The translations under genes and the position numbers were made by a program. This document shows, one piece after another, positions 42,480 to 53,069 of a stretch of DNA of 64,000 nucleotides. The DNA comes from Mrakia gelida (taxonomy: Eukaryota; Basidiomycota; Tremellomycetes; Cystofilobasidiales; Mrakiaceae). Below the pieces are notes generated by a model. The model did not search any database and was not told the DNA's origin. It saw only the letters and a program-made list of their open reading frames with translations. The first letter of the stretch is position 1. Each line of letters opens with the position of its first letter. The stretch covers positions 2,232,001 to 2,296,000 of the forward strand of contig BRON01000001.1 in NCBI GenBank assembly GCA_024345305.1, given 5' to 3'.

Positions 42480-42809
42480 TCACAGCCTCATCAACCCCTC
42501 CTCCTCCCCTTCTCCTCCGCCCCCAGCAGCCTCCCTCCTAGCCGCTCTCGCTTCGTTTGATCGTCTCAACCCAGTCCTCCCGAGGTACGCGAAGAAGACC
42601 ATACTCAGAGCGCTGAAGATTTTGGAGAGGAGAGATACGTTGGGGATGAAGAAGACGTTGACGAGGAGGGTGACAGCCCCGAGGGCGGCGACGATGAGGA
42701 AGACGATGCTGTAGAAGCGGAAGAGCGTCGAGGAGGGATCCATCATCTTCCTTGCTGCTTGAGCGAAGTCAGATTGGAGGTTGTAAGGTCGAGAGGGAGC
42801 TTCGGACAT
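42480..42809 (-). CDS. Small two-helix membrane protein, copy 1
   Basis: A single exon of 109 residues starts MSEAPSRPYNLQSDFAQAAR, then KMMDPSSTLFRFYSIVFLIV. Two hydrophobic segments lie at about residues 33-55 and 60-78. It ends in a basic then acidic tail (RRS...GEGEEEGLMRL). The family is unknown to me. It clearly resembles the next upstream gene (43120-43554): both share RPY, Q.D...A.RKM.DP.STLF.FY and the two-helix layout. Confidence 0.6.
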   Translation of the reverse strand: MSEAPSRPYNLQSDFAQAARKMMDPSSTLFRFYSIVFLIVAALGAVTLLVNVFFIPNVSLLSKIFSALSMVFFAYLGRTGLRRSNEARAARREAAGGGGEGEEEGLMRL

Positions 42810-43119
42810 CGTGGTTGGAGGGAGGGAAGGAGGACGAGGGATGTCAACAGGTTCGTTCGACCCATGCGAGACGACAAGTCAAACAGGGAGGTTCTTTCCC
42901 TCCTCCTTTTGGATCCTCGAGCGTGGTCGTGAAGGCATTAGATTCGTGATACGTGTAGATGTCTACTGCTGCGACGTTCGATGAATATGAGGCGGCTGTA
43001 GACAAAAAGGAAATGAGCACAAGCGAGATGTCAGCCCGCGTCGGCGTCGACGTCGCCTTTCTCTTTTCTGACCCCTTCCCTACTGATTCGATAGCACTCA
43101 CACATGTCAGATGCCATGC
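42810..43119. other. Spacer between the two small membrane-protein genes
   Basis: This holds the promoter of the downstream copy and the 3' end of the upstream copy. Nothing else was recognised. Confidence 0.5.
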
Positions 43120-43554
43120 TCACACCGTTCCCAGTCCACCTGTTCCCTTCTTCGTCAAACCAGAGCTCTCCTCCTCTTCCTCCTCGTCATCCTTCTTCTT
43201 CGAGCCCAACTCCGCCCCTCCCATCATCAAGCTCTGCTCCTCGTCCTCGCCTCCCCTTCGCCTCCTCCCTTCCCATCCCCTCTGAGCGTCCCTCGTCTGC
43301 TTCAGCCTCGACCTCATCAGCCTCGTTGCCTTGATACCCAGGAAGGTAAGGAGGGTTCCTAGGGCAGTCTTCGGGAGGAGAGGGATCCAAGGGAGAAAGA
43401 GGAGGACGGAGAACGAGAGGAGCCAGCAGTAGGAGGAAAAGGCGTAGACGAAAGTGTAAAACTTGAAGAGAGTCGAGGTGGGATCCTTCATCTTCCGTCC
43501 TGCTTCGATGGCATCGGCTTGAGCGTCGTAAGGGCGAGGAGGGGAGGAGGACAT
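43120..43554 (-). CDS. Small two-helix membrane protein, copy 2
   Basis: A single exon of 144 residues starts MSSSPPRPYDAQADAIEAGR, then KMKDPTSTLFKFYTFVYAFS. Two hydrophobic segments (FSSYCWLLSFSVLLFLPWI and TALGTLLTFLGI) precede a long charged tail (KKKDDEEEEEESSGL). The start at 43552-43554 was chosen over an upstream in-frame codon because it aligns with copy 1. Confidence 0.6.
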   Translation of the reverse strand: MSSSPPRPYDAQADAIEAGRKMKDPTSTLFKFYTFVYAFSSYCWLLSFSVLLFLPWIPLLPKTALGTLLTFLGIKATRLMRSRLKQTRDAQRGWEGRRRRGGEDEEQSLMMGGAELGSKKKDDEEEEEESSGLTKKGTGGLGTV

Positions 43555-44041
43555 GGTCGTTTGAGGAGAGGAAAGGAGGGCGGAGGGGGGGAGGAACAGG
43601 TCCACGCGAGACCTTCTGGCACCGGTTCGCTAACTAGCCAGCTTTTGTTGATGTAGACCTATGGCAGAGAGGGAGGATAGACATCTCAGCTTGAGTTTGG
43701 AGGGGAGGGAGCCCTCTCGAGCTGAACGTTGAAGGTCAGAAAAGGGAAGGAACGAAGACTCGAGCTCACCGATTTTCGATTCTCCTCCCCGTCTTGACGA
43801 CGACGCGACTCGCTCTCTTTCCTTTCCAGAAGATGAAGAAGACGATCCAAAAGGAGTGTAAGATAAGTTGCAACAGAGGAGTGAGGGGAGATTACTATGG
43901 AAGAGGGAACAAAAACAAGCAAGAACGCGACAACCAAGGGGAACCAAAAAAAGGACAAGAAGCAGCACGAAGGGACGAAGCTGAAACTGAACGACCAACG
44001 ATCTATCTACATCATCAACTCTACTAGTCTAGTCTAGTCGA
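43555..44041. other. Intergenic region
   Basis: Upstream region of copy 2 and the 3' flank of OLE1. A minus-strand donor-like GTGAGC below 43769 with a CTGAC near 43733 may mark a 5' UTR intron. No gene was seen. Confidence 0.45.
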
Positions 44042-46567
44042 TCAACGGTAAGACAACGTAGCAGCCTTCCCAATCACCTCAGACCTCTTCGATCCAGCGA
44101 GCTGACCAGCTCGATCCTCCTTTGCGGGTCGCGCAGGAGGGACGACGACCGAGACGCGAAGTCTCTCGGAGGGAGGGACGGAGAGAGTGTACTTGTTGGC
44201 TTGGACGGCGGTAGGTTGTTGTTTGGGAGGTTGTCGAACGTCGGATTGGAGTCGATCAGGGTCGATTTCGGATCCTGGGAAGTCGGATTTGAAGGATTCG
44301 ACCTCGTAACCGTTCTCGAGGATACCGACGCGCATCATAGCGAGGAGGTTGTGGGCGGCGTGGGAGTGGTCGTCTAGAGAGGAGAGGGAATTGGGGGGGA
44401 GTCAGTTAGTAGAAAGAGGGAAAGGAAGGACGAGAAGACGAGAGAAGGAGAGAAACGCGTCGAAACGAAACGAGACTCACAGACACCTCCATAGAAAGCG
44501 GTAGTCGCGTCGGTTCCGATGGCTCGCTTGATGAGGTGAGCCCCTCCGGGGTCTGAAGATGCGAAAGAACGAGAAAGAGAGTCAGGTCTGAGCGAAGAAG
44601 AGCACGTCGAGGAGAGAGGACTCACGCTCGTCGGCGAACGAAGTAACGTCGTGAATGAATCCGTGAACGGCGATGAGAGGTCGGTTCTTGGACTCTTCTT
44701 GGACTGTTCACCCCAAAGAAAACGGATCAGCTCGAGCTCGAGTGAAGGAGAGAAAGCGAGAACGGGATGCGAGCGACTCACAATCCTCCCACGAAACAAC
44801 AGGCAACGCGTCGTTCTCAACGGGCCACTTGAGCGCCTCGGCCGCGTCGACGAGCTTCTTGAGCTTCATGGTGTACTGTCCCTTGGCGATCTCGTTGGCG
44901 GGGAAGGTCTTGAGGTGAGTGGCTTGTCCCATCCAGTACATGAGGCAGATGAACCACTGCGAGGGAGCGACCGAAGGGAAAGAGGACAGGTCAGCGACGC
45001 GTTTGGTTCAATTCTTCATTCGTTCGTTCATTCGAGCGTTCAAGCGTCGAGAGAGGAGATGAGCGAACCTTGGTAGGATCGTACTGATACCACTTGATAG
45101 CGTTCCTGTAGTCCATGGGGAACTGATGATGGAAGTTGTGGTATCCCTCTCCGACGGTGACGAGGGCCGTGATAAAGTGATCCTTGGGGGAGTGCTTGTC
45201 GTCGTAGGGAGTCTCTCCGATCCAGTGAGCGAGTGAGTTGACGCAGAAGGTCGACTGTCGAAGAGGAGCGTGAGTTTTAGCGAGCGAAAGAGAAGATTTG
45301 ATGAGAGGGAGGGAAGCGAGAGCGGACGAACGTGGTGAACGAAGACGAGTCGAGCAGCTCCGGCGAAGAAGAATCCTCCAGCCCAATCTCCCCATCCGAG
45401 ACCAGCGACGACGGTAGGGACGATGAATCCCATAGTGATGAGGAGGTACACGTACCACTGGGAGGAAAGGACGAGGAGGAGGAAAAGGTCAGCGTCGAGA
45501 CCTCGAGCGAGAGGAGGGAGAGCGACGAACCTTGTGCTGCCATTTGACGACTGGGATTCGCGAGAGATCCGATACGTCGGCGCTTCCCATAGCTCGTCGA
45601 GGCTTAAGGAGCATCCATCCGATGTGAGAGTACCAGAAACCTGAGGAGGAGGAAGGCCGAGGGAGAGGGAGAGTCAGCTCTTCGAGTCTCGAATGAGGGA
45701 TCGTCGTGACGAAGGAAAGAGAGGCAGACTCACCTCGATGAGCGTTGTAAGGATCGAGTTCAGTATCGGTGTATCGGTGGTGAGCTCGGTGTCCTCGAGA
45801 CCACCACTTGATGGATCCCTGAACGGCGGAAACTCCAGCGAGAGCGAGAGCGTATTGAAGAGGGACGCTCGCGTTGTAGGATCGGTGAGACCAGTGTCGA
45901 TGGTAACCAGCGGTGATTCCGAGTCCGGAGACGAGGTAGTAGATGAAGCACCAGACGGCGGTCTTGTTGTTCCAGGCGACGTGGTAGAATCCGTACATGG
46001 CGATGGCGGGAGTGACGGTGAGAGCGAGGAACGAGATCCACTGGATGTTCTGCAAGAGAGTTCCCCAGGTGATGGGAGGGAGTACCTATAGTAGAACGAT
46101 AGGGGGATAGACAGAAAGAAGAGAGAAGTAGAGTTAGTGAATGGTTGGGGAGGCGGGTGTAATCGCTTTCGCGCGACGCGGTGGGGACGCGTCTCCAAGT
46201 TATTCCAGTCAATCTGGAATGTCGAGCTCGCATAAGAGCGAGCTAACGGAGGGAGGAAAGATCAGGGAAGGACTCACGATCTGCTTTTCCATCGTGTCCT
46301 GAACGTAGTTGGTTGGGACGCCCGACTCAGCGGGATGGCTTCGGTTCTTGGTCGTCGTGTCTGAGGGAAGGCGAAGGTGGAGAGAAGAGGAAGATGGATG
46401 AACTTCAGCTCGAGCGAGCTGGTATGCACGATAAGGAGAAGGATCGAAGCGAGCTCGAGTCAGAACTCACCATCAGCGTCGAGAGCGGTCGTCTTGCACT
46501 CTGGGGAGAGAGGAGGCGAGAGGGTATCGTCGGGAGGAGTCCTCAGGCGAGGTTGTTGAACCGTCAT
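44042..46567 (-). CDS. OLE1: Delta-9 acyl-CoA desaturase with C-terminal cytochrome b5 domain
   Basis: This ER enzyme converts stearoyl/palmitoyl-CoA to oleoyl/palmitoleoyl-CoA. ATG 46565-46567 gives [20 protein letters not shown]. All three di-iron His boxes are present: [14 protein letters not shown] and HNFHH ([19 protein letters not shown]). Membrane segments flank them ([57 protein letters not shown]). The b5 domain reads [14 protein letters not shown], then HPGG, with the His codon split by an intron (C|AC) near 44572-44640, then [20 protein letters not shown] and [14 protein letters not shown]. The tail is to TGA 44042-44044. About ten exons. Length and domain order match fungal OLE1. 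Confidence 0.93.
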
Positions 46568-47304
46568 CTCGAGGGAGGAGGGGCGAAGAAGGAAGGGAAA
46601 GGGAAGGAGAAGGAGGAAGGTCGAGAGTCGAAGGTGGGAGTTGGATGGTGAACGAGAGTGGGTTGCAAGAAGTCGAGATAGCGAGGTCGGGAAGTCTCCC
46701 CAACGCTTTCTCAAGTGCCCCCCTTCTTCTAAATGGCATGCACTCCCCATCCCCAGAGTGCGTCGATCAAGGGCACGAGAAGTTCCACGTCCACGACGGT
46801 GCAGAGGCACTCCGAACATGCTGGAAGACGAGTCGAAGGGCTAGAACTCCAAACGCGCTGGGGTTGGGAGCATGAACCAAACAACGAGAGAGCTCGAGCG
46901 TTGGTTTCCCTCGAGCTCAGGATGTATAGCGGTCTTGGGAGGAGGTGGTCGAGAAGGAGTCGTCGGCTGGGAGTGCGTCGTCGAGGAAGCGGGATGGAGG
47001 TGTCCGAAGACCGAGGGAGGGATGGGAGCCTCGACGAGGGGAAGGAGGGAGGAGAAGGGAGGAGCGGGGTTGGTTGAGCTCGAGCTCGCTCTTCGTGGAG
47101 ATAGAGAAGTTTTGCTGTCAGACTGGAGCTGGACTGGAGGTTGATACGATGAGCCTTGACGATGGATGACTTGGAGAGTCAAAATTGAGCTTCGGGAGGG
47201 TCGGGGTGATCGTCGAAAGCGAAAAGGAAGGAGCGAGCGAGCTCACTCTTTTCTTTCTTCCCTCCTCCATCCAAGCCCTCCCCTCTCCCCCTTCCTTTCT
47301 CGCC
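46568..47304. promoter_or_regulatory. Divergent promoter region (OLE1 / acetyltransferase)
   Basis: About 740 bp separates two divergently transcribed genes. Several short frames on both strands lack splice structure. No specific operator was recognised. Confidence 0.45.
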
Positions 47305-48330
47305 ATGACTCCCTCTGCCTCTCCTCGTCCCAAGCCCGAGGTGACCCTCACTACCACCATCCTTCCAGAACACTACTCAGCCTTGGGATCAGCTCGTCTC
47401 CGTGCCTTCGCCAACGATGCAATCTCCCTCCGATACTTCCCTCTTCACCTTCGGCCTTCTATAGAGCAAGAGCTAGGTCAGTAGACCGCCCGCTCTTTTG
47501 CTGGAAACGCGTAGAGATCCTTGCTGACTCTGCAATCCACCGTCTTCCTCTACGTCCTTCCCCCCTAGAATGGAAGATCTACCAACGAGCGAAACGAGCG
47601 AGTCAACCTCAAGGAGATCAGCTCGAAGTAATGGCCCTCGTCGATGGAAAGCCCGTAGGCTACGCTACCTGGCTCGGACCTGTCGATCGGACGTCTACAG
47701 GAGGAGACCCTCTTCAGCACGAGAAGGAGGAGGAGGAGGGGGAGAAGCAGAGGGAGAGGGAGGAAGGCAAACCTCAGATCGAGATAGACATCGACGCGGC
47801 GACGGATTTGGTGTTTGAGAAGGCTTTCGGGGGGGAGATGGATCGAGTGAGGAAGGAGTGGTCGTTAGGAAGACCTCACTGGTATCTCGTGAGTAGTTTT
47901 GGATCGTTTGTTCGGTCGAGAACGGCTTGGGAGACGGGGAGGGAAGGAGAGTCGAAGCTCACATCCGTCCCTTCCTCCTCCCGTCGCTGTTTCCGCACAG
48001 AAACTCCTCGCCGTCGACCCTGATGTGCATGGACTTGGTGTCGGATCGGAGCTACTAAGCTGGGGAATGAAACAAGCAGCGGCTGAGGGTCTGCCGTGCT
48101 TTCTGGAGGCTACAGAAAGTGTGAGTCGTCGAGCTCGCGAATCCCTTCTTCTCTCGCGTCGTCGCTCGTTCTGACCTTTGCACCTCTGCCTTTCTATTCC
48201 ACAGGGCCGGTTTCTCTACGAACGGCGAGGCTGGGAGGTCGTCAACTGGTGCGAGATACCCGACGAGAGAAAAGGACCTCTTCGGTTTCCAGGAATGAAG
48301 GCGGGAGATTTTGTCGACCCAGATCGATGA
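47305..48330 (+). CDS. GNAT-family N-acetyltransferase
   Basis: ATG at 47305 gives MTPSASPRPKPEVTLTTTIL, then SARLRAFANDAISLRYFPLH. The middle exon has VMALVDGKPVGYATWLGP and an acidic insertion of Glu/Lys repeats. The acetyl-CoA-binding motif A is KLLAVDPDVHGLGVGSELL (V-D-P-x-x-x-G-x-G-x-G), followed by WGMKQAAAEGLPCFLEATES and GRFLYERRGWEVVNW, a typical GNAT ending. Stop TGA 48328-48330. Four exons. The substrate cannot be told; this subfamily is common in fungi and often acts on small amines or is uncharacterised. Confidence 0.8.
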
Positions 48331-48577
48331 GTCTTCAACCTTCGGTCCATCTTTTCTCTCCTTTCCAGCTCGATCTCTCTGCTCGACCATCCGAGACCTC
48401 GAGCTCTGATCTGTAGGAGGAAACCATCCGCTTCAGTCCTACCTCGTGAGTGAAAATTGAGCTAGTTCGCCCGGCTCAACGCACCGAAGATCATCCGTCC
48501 TTACCCTCCTCTTTTCTTCCTCCCTGTCTTCGCCCTCCAACAGCATCTTCGACTTAGATCTCTCAGCTCAGAACAAG

Positions 48578-51500
48578 ATGGCCTACGAGCTCCCGTTCGA
48601 CAACTTCCTCCTCATCCCACCAGACTCGCCCTCCCCTTCCTCCCTCGTCCTCGAGCAGCCTTCGAAAACGCCCGGAGGAAGCTGGAGGTTCAGCCTTTCC
48701 CTTCTCTCTTCTTCCCAGCTTCGAGTCGTTCTCGGAAGATCCACTTCGGTTGGGACGATGGAAGGAGGGCTGAAGCGGAAGGAAGAGATGCCTACGAGGA
48801 AGATGGAGGGTCTCGAGGTGAGTCTTGAACTCGAAGGCACAGAGGGAAGGGATGGGCCGAGGTGAGCTCGTCAAGACGAGATGGGCTGAATCTGAGTCTG
48901 CTTTTCCTTTCCTTCCCGCGCCTCTTATCCCTTTCAGATCAACGAAGCAGCCAAGATCATTTCCTTCTCGCTCCCTCAAGACGTTCAAGTCACCCTCAGC
49001 TACTCGACCTGTCCCATCCTCAACGTCGTTGACTCTGCTGGCAGGACGATTCATCGAGACTTTGCTCAGAAAGGGTACTGCTTCGAGGGCAGCGCTCGAG
49101 ACCTCGCTCGTCCTCGAGAGGAAGGAGACCGAGAGGGAGGAGTCTCTTGGTACACTGAGTTTGATCAAGAGTCGGTCTGTCTCGGTTTGGGAGAGAAGGC
49201 GGCTCCGATCAACCTTTCGAGGAGGAAGTTCGAGATGCGAGCTGTGAGTCTCGTCCTTTTGGTCCCTCGTCTCTCTCTCTCCCTTCCTGACGCGCAACGG
49301 AGAATCTTCAGTCGAGATGTTCTGACGGAAAATCTCGTTGCGCGTTCTCAGACCAACGCAGCTCACTACGACGCTTTCAACTCGGATCCGCTTTACAAGC
49401 AGCTCCCCTTCCTCCTCATCCTCTCGAATCCCAACTTCCCTAAGCCGACGAAGGTTCAGAATGGTGAGCTCGCTCTTCGTGACTGCACTGTTTCTTCGCA
49501 CTTCATCCGCTGATCTCGACCTCTGTTCAGCACCTCCGCCGTTTGCTACAGGGATCGTTACTCCTTCCGCTGCAGCTGGGATGTGGTCACTCGGCTGCGA
49601 CTCGAACGATCCCTTGGGCAAGTTCAAGAAGGTGCGTCGCGTGGCTTTGAGCTCGAGACCAGCTCGAGACCAGCTCGCTCGCACTCCCTCTCACTGATCG
49701 CTCCTTCTTTCTTCGCCTTGCAGTTCACTCAAACGGAGGGAGCCCTCGATGCTACCATCTCCTGGGGCGCGACGGGTCAGGAGGTCAAGGATGGCTGGCG
49801 AACTCTTTTGGAGTCGGAGGGAGGAGCGAGGACGTTGATCGGACGGCAGTGGCTCGGGTAAGCTTTTTCTTCCCTCTTTCTCGACATCGAAGGCCGAAAA
49901 CTGATCACTTCGATCTCCCATCCCAACCAGGTACCTCGCTTCCACTCTCGGTCAGGCCGAATCGGTTCGTCTTCCCTCTTTCCTTCGCCGTCGAGTCTAC
50001 GCGTCCTGACCTCGAACTCTTCGTCGCGTTCTTTCGCAGGATTCGCCTCCAGCCCAAGAGCTCTTGGCCCTCTTCCCTGAGACGTGCAAGAAACATCGGA
50101 TCCCTTGCTCTGCGATGCATCTCTCCTCCGGCTACACCGTCGACAAGGCGAGTCTCTCAACCTTTCCTCGCTCCCTCGTCGCATTTCGCTAACCTCACTT
50201 CCTCGCTCCTGATTCTTCTCGTCTTTACAGAAAGACGGATACCGAAAAGTGTTCACCTGGAACAAGGATCGATATCCCGATTTCGAGGGTCTGATGCAGG
50301 TTTATCATCGCTCGGGAATCAAGGTGAGCGTTTCCCTGAAAGGGCCTCTGTCTCCTCCCTCGGATCTTCCCTGACCTTCTTCTCTCCTTTTTCAGGTCGC
50401 AGCGAACATCAAACCCTACATCTCCCATCTCCATCCTCACTTCTCCAAGCTGAGGGACGCAAATTCGCTCTTTCGAGACCCAGCGACGGGGAAGCTCTCC
50501 TCGACGCAGGTCAGCTCAACCTTCCTCTCCCTTCTTCAGTTCGAACGAGCTTTGACTTGACCAGACTCTGTTTCTACTCTACAGGTATGGAGTGGACTCA
50601 CGGACTCGTCTTCAGAGGGATCTTGGGTCGACATGACGAGTGCGTTGACGACTTCTCTCGCTCACTTTTTGCTCGCTTCGACTCTTCCTGACCTTTCGTC
50701 TTTTGCCTACCCCTGCGCACAGGCATCGCTGGTCGAGAGTGGTGGGCCGCTGGAGTCAAGGATGTTCTATCTCGAGGCGTTGACGCGATGTGGAAGTGAG
50801 CGCGAACTTCATTCTCGTCCTCGCGGCCTCCTCCCTGGACGCGTCGAACTGATCTTCCTCGTTCCCTCTTCTCTTTTTCTAGCGACGACAACGAGGTCAG
50901 TACTGCGAGCATCGTCATATATGAGAAGAGACACATCCCTGACTCCCTTTCTCTTCGCAAACGCAGTTCACCATCGTCGACCACTCTCACACCTGCAAAT
51001 GGGAGCTCCCCCCAACTTTCACCAACGCTGGACCCCCTGGACCGAAAGCAGTAGGATCAGTGGGAGGTATCGTCAACTGCGAGCTAGTGGGACAAGTCAG
51101 GTACGTCAAGACGTCCATTTGAGTTCGAACGTCGAGGTCGAGCACGATCTCGCGCTGAGCTGAGCTGACTCCCTCTTCGTCCTCCCGCAGCAAGCAAACG
51201 ACGGAAGCCTTCGCTCCTGGACGACGACCTTTCATCCTGACCCGGTCAGCCAACGTCGGATCGCTGAACTACATCACGTCGAGCTGGTCAGGCGACAACT
51301 TCACCTCCTGGAAGACCTTCCGAGGCAACATCTCTCAAGGTCTCAACTCGGGGGTCTCGTTCCTCCACTCTTACGGCGATGACATCGGAGGATTCGCTGG
51401 ACCTCTCCCATCTCCTGAACTCTTCCTTCGATGGGTTCAGTCGGCTGCGTATCGATCTCGATTCTGTGAGTTGCTCGACGCGTCGAAACCACTTCGCACC

Positions 51501-52847
51501 GAGACTGACGCGTTTCGCGCTCGTTCAACAGGTATCCATTCGTTCAAGCCTACACCCGACAGCCCTCACGGAGGAGGCGAGGTCAACGAGCCTTGGATGT
51601 ACCCAGAGATTCTTCCAGAAGTCCGAGCAGGTCAGTTTCATCGCCTCGGAGAAGGAGCGAGGAGCGAGGCGATGAAGGACGAAAGACTGATCCTGCTTCG
51701 AACTCTTGCTATTCTTCCTCCTCAGCCATCGAGCGACGGTATGAGCTCATCCCGTACCTCTACGCACTCTCCTGGGAAGCGACCGAGCTCGGAAAAGGTT
51801 CGTTCTCGCTCTTTCTCCTTGTCTCCGCCTTTGGATCGAAGCTGACCGACGCGACGCGGCTCTGCTCTCTTTCGTCTCCCCCAGCTCTAATGACCTGGAG
51901 TGGATGGGATCAGTTCGAGAGAGATCCGAAGTGCTACGAAGAAGATGTTTTGGACGGTCAGGACTTCTGGCTCGGAACTGGGAAAGTCGTGAGTCTCGCT
52001 GTCGAATAAACTCGGCCTCCCTTCGTCTCGGTCTTCGCTGATCGGTTTCGCGTCGGTTCTTCCAACAGCTCGTCGCTGGATGCTACTACCCTGGAGTCAC
52101 CTCTCGACAAGTCTACCTTCCCTCGAGCAAGGCCTCTGGTGGAGTCGACGAGGTGAGCTCTTCTCGTTTCGACGCGTCGACTCTGTTTCGAGCTGACCCG
52201 CTCCTTCTTCTCGTTCCCGGCAGGGATACTACGACCTCAACACCGGATTCTTCCACTCTGCTGGGACGACCGTCATCACTCCTACGCCCTTCAACAACAT
52301 GTAAGTTCCGTTCTTCGAGAGATCTCAACTCGAAATGATCGAAGCTGACCCAACCGACGCGTCTCTCTTTTCGCCTCACAGCGCCGTCTTCGTTCGAGCT
52401 GGAACCATCATCCCCATCGGGAAACCTTGCGTCACCATCACCTCTTCTACTGGTCTCCCTTCCACCACCGCCGACGGAACTCGAATCGTCCTGAAGTCCG
52501 AGGGAGGGGTAGTTGAGCTCGACGACTACCGAGGAATCGAGATCTTCCCTCCTCCTCCTTCCTCGTCCTCGACCTCAAGAACCTCTTCCTCGTGGAGCTG
52601 GGAATGGAATGAGGACGACGGAGAGTCGCATCAAGAAGGCCTCGCAGTCTCTCGGATTCGCGTTGATTACGCCGTCGTTGGCGTGGAGGAGGTCGAGGTG
52701 ACCTGCTCGTGGGTGAAGAGAGAGTTCAAGACGCTGTGGGAGGAGTTGTGGGTAGTCTTGCCGAAGGGAGATGCTCGAGTTGTGCGAGGTGGAGAGCCGA
52801 GGGAGTGGAGAGGGAGGCGGGGTTTCGTCGTTTCGATCTGCTCGTGA
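48578..52847 (+). CDS. GH31 family alpha-glucosidase / alpha-xylosidase
   Basis: ATG 48578 begins MAYELPFDNFLLIPPDSPS without a signal peptide, so the enzyme is probably intracellular. About 20 short exons are present. GH31 landmarks: the N-terminal beta-domain YCFEGSARDLARP and VCLGLGEKAAPINLSRRKFE; the barrel with LGQAES and MHLSSGYTV; FTWNKDRYPDFEGLM; the nucleophile motif AMWNDDNE (W-x-D-D-N-E); RRPFILTRSANVGS; the acid/base region SSWSGDNFTSW; HSYGDDIGGFAG; ELFLRWVQ; YELIPYLYALSWEA; and C-terminal GYYDLNTGFFHSAGTTV and VFVRAGTIIPIG. Stop TGA 52845-52847. The nucleophile motif sits on a 13-nt exon (50883-50895). Specificity (glucose, xylose or glucan) is not decided by these motifs. Confidence 0.88.
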
Positions 52848-53069
52848 GATCAGACGCGTCTTCGCCTCGCCGTTCTTTCGATGCGCATGCATCATCTGGT
52901 ACGGTTTTCAGCACCGTATAAGCCCCTCCACATCGTTTCCTTCCATTCCTTGTGTTCGTCAGCGATTTCTACCTCGGTCTGTCAGGAAAACAAAGTCAAG
53001 TCCAAGCCTTCATCAAGATGCTTCAAGACAATTCCGAATGCTCGGACAGTCATCACCTCCACTACCAAA

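Noticed and set aside
44572..44640. Cytochrome b5 domain of OLE1 lacking its haem-ligand His (DPGG)
   Set aside because: The exon begins AC and the previous exon ends C, so splicing restores CAC and the normal HPGG motif.
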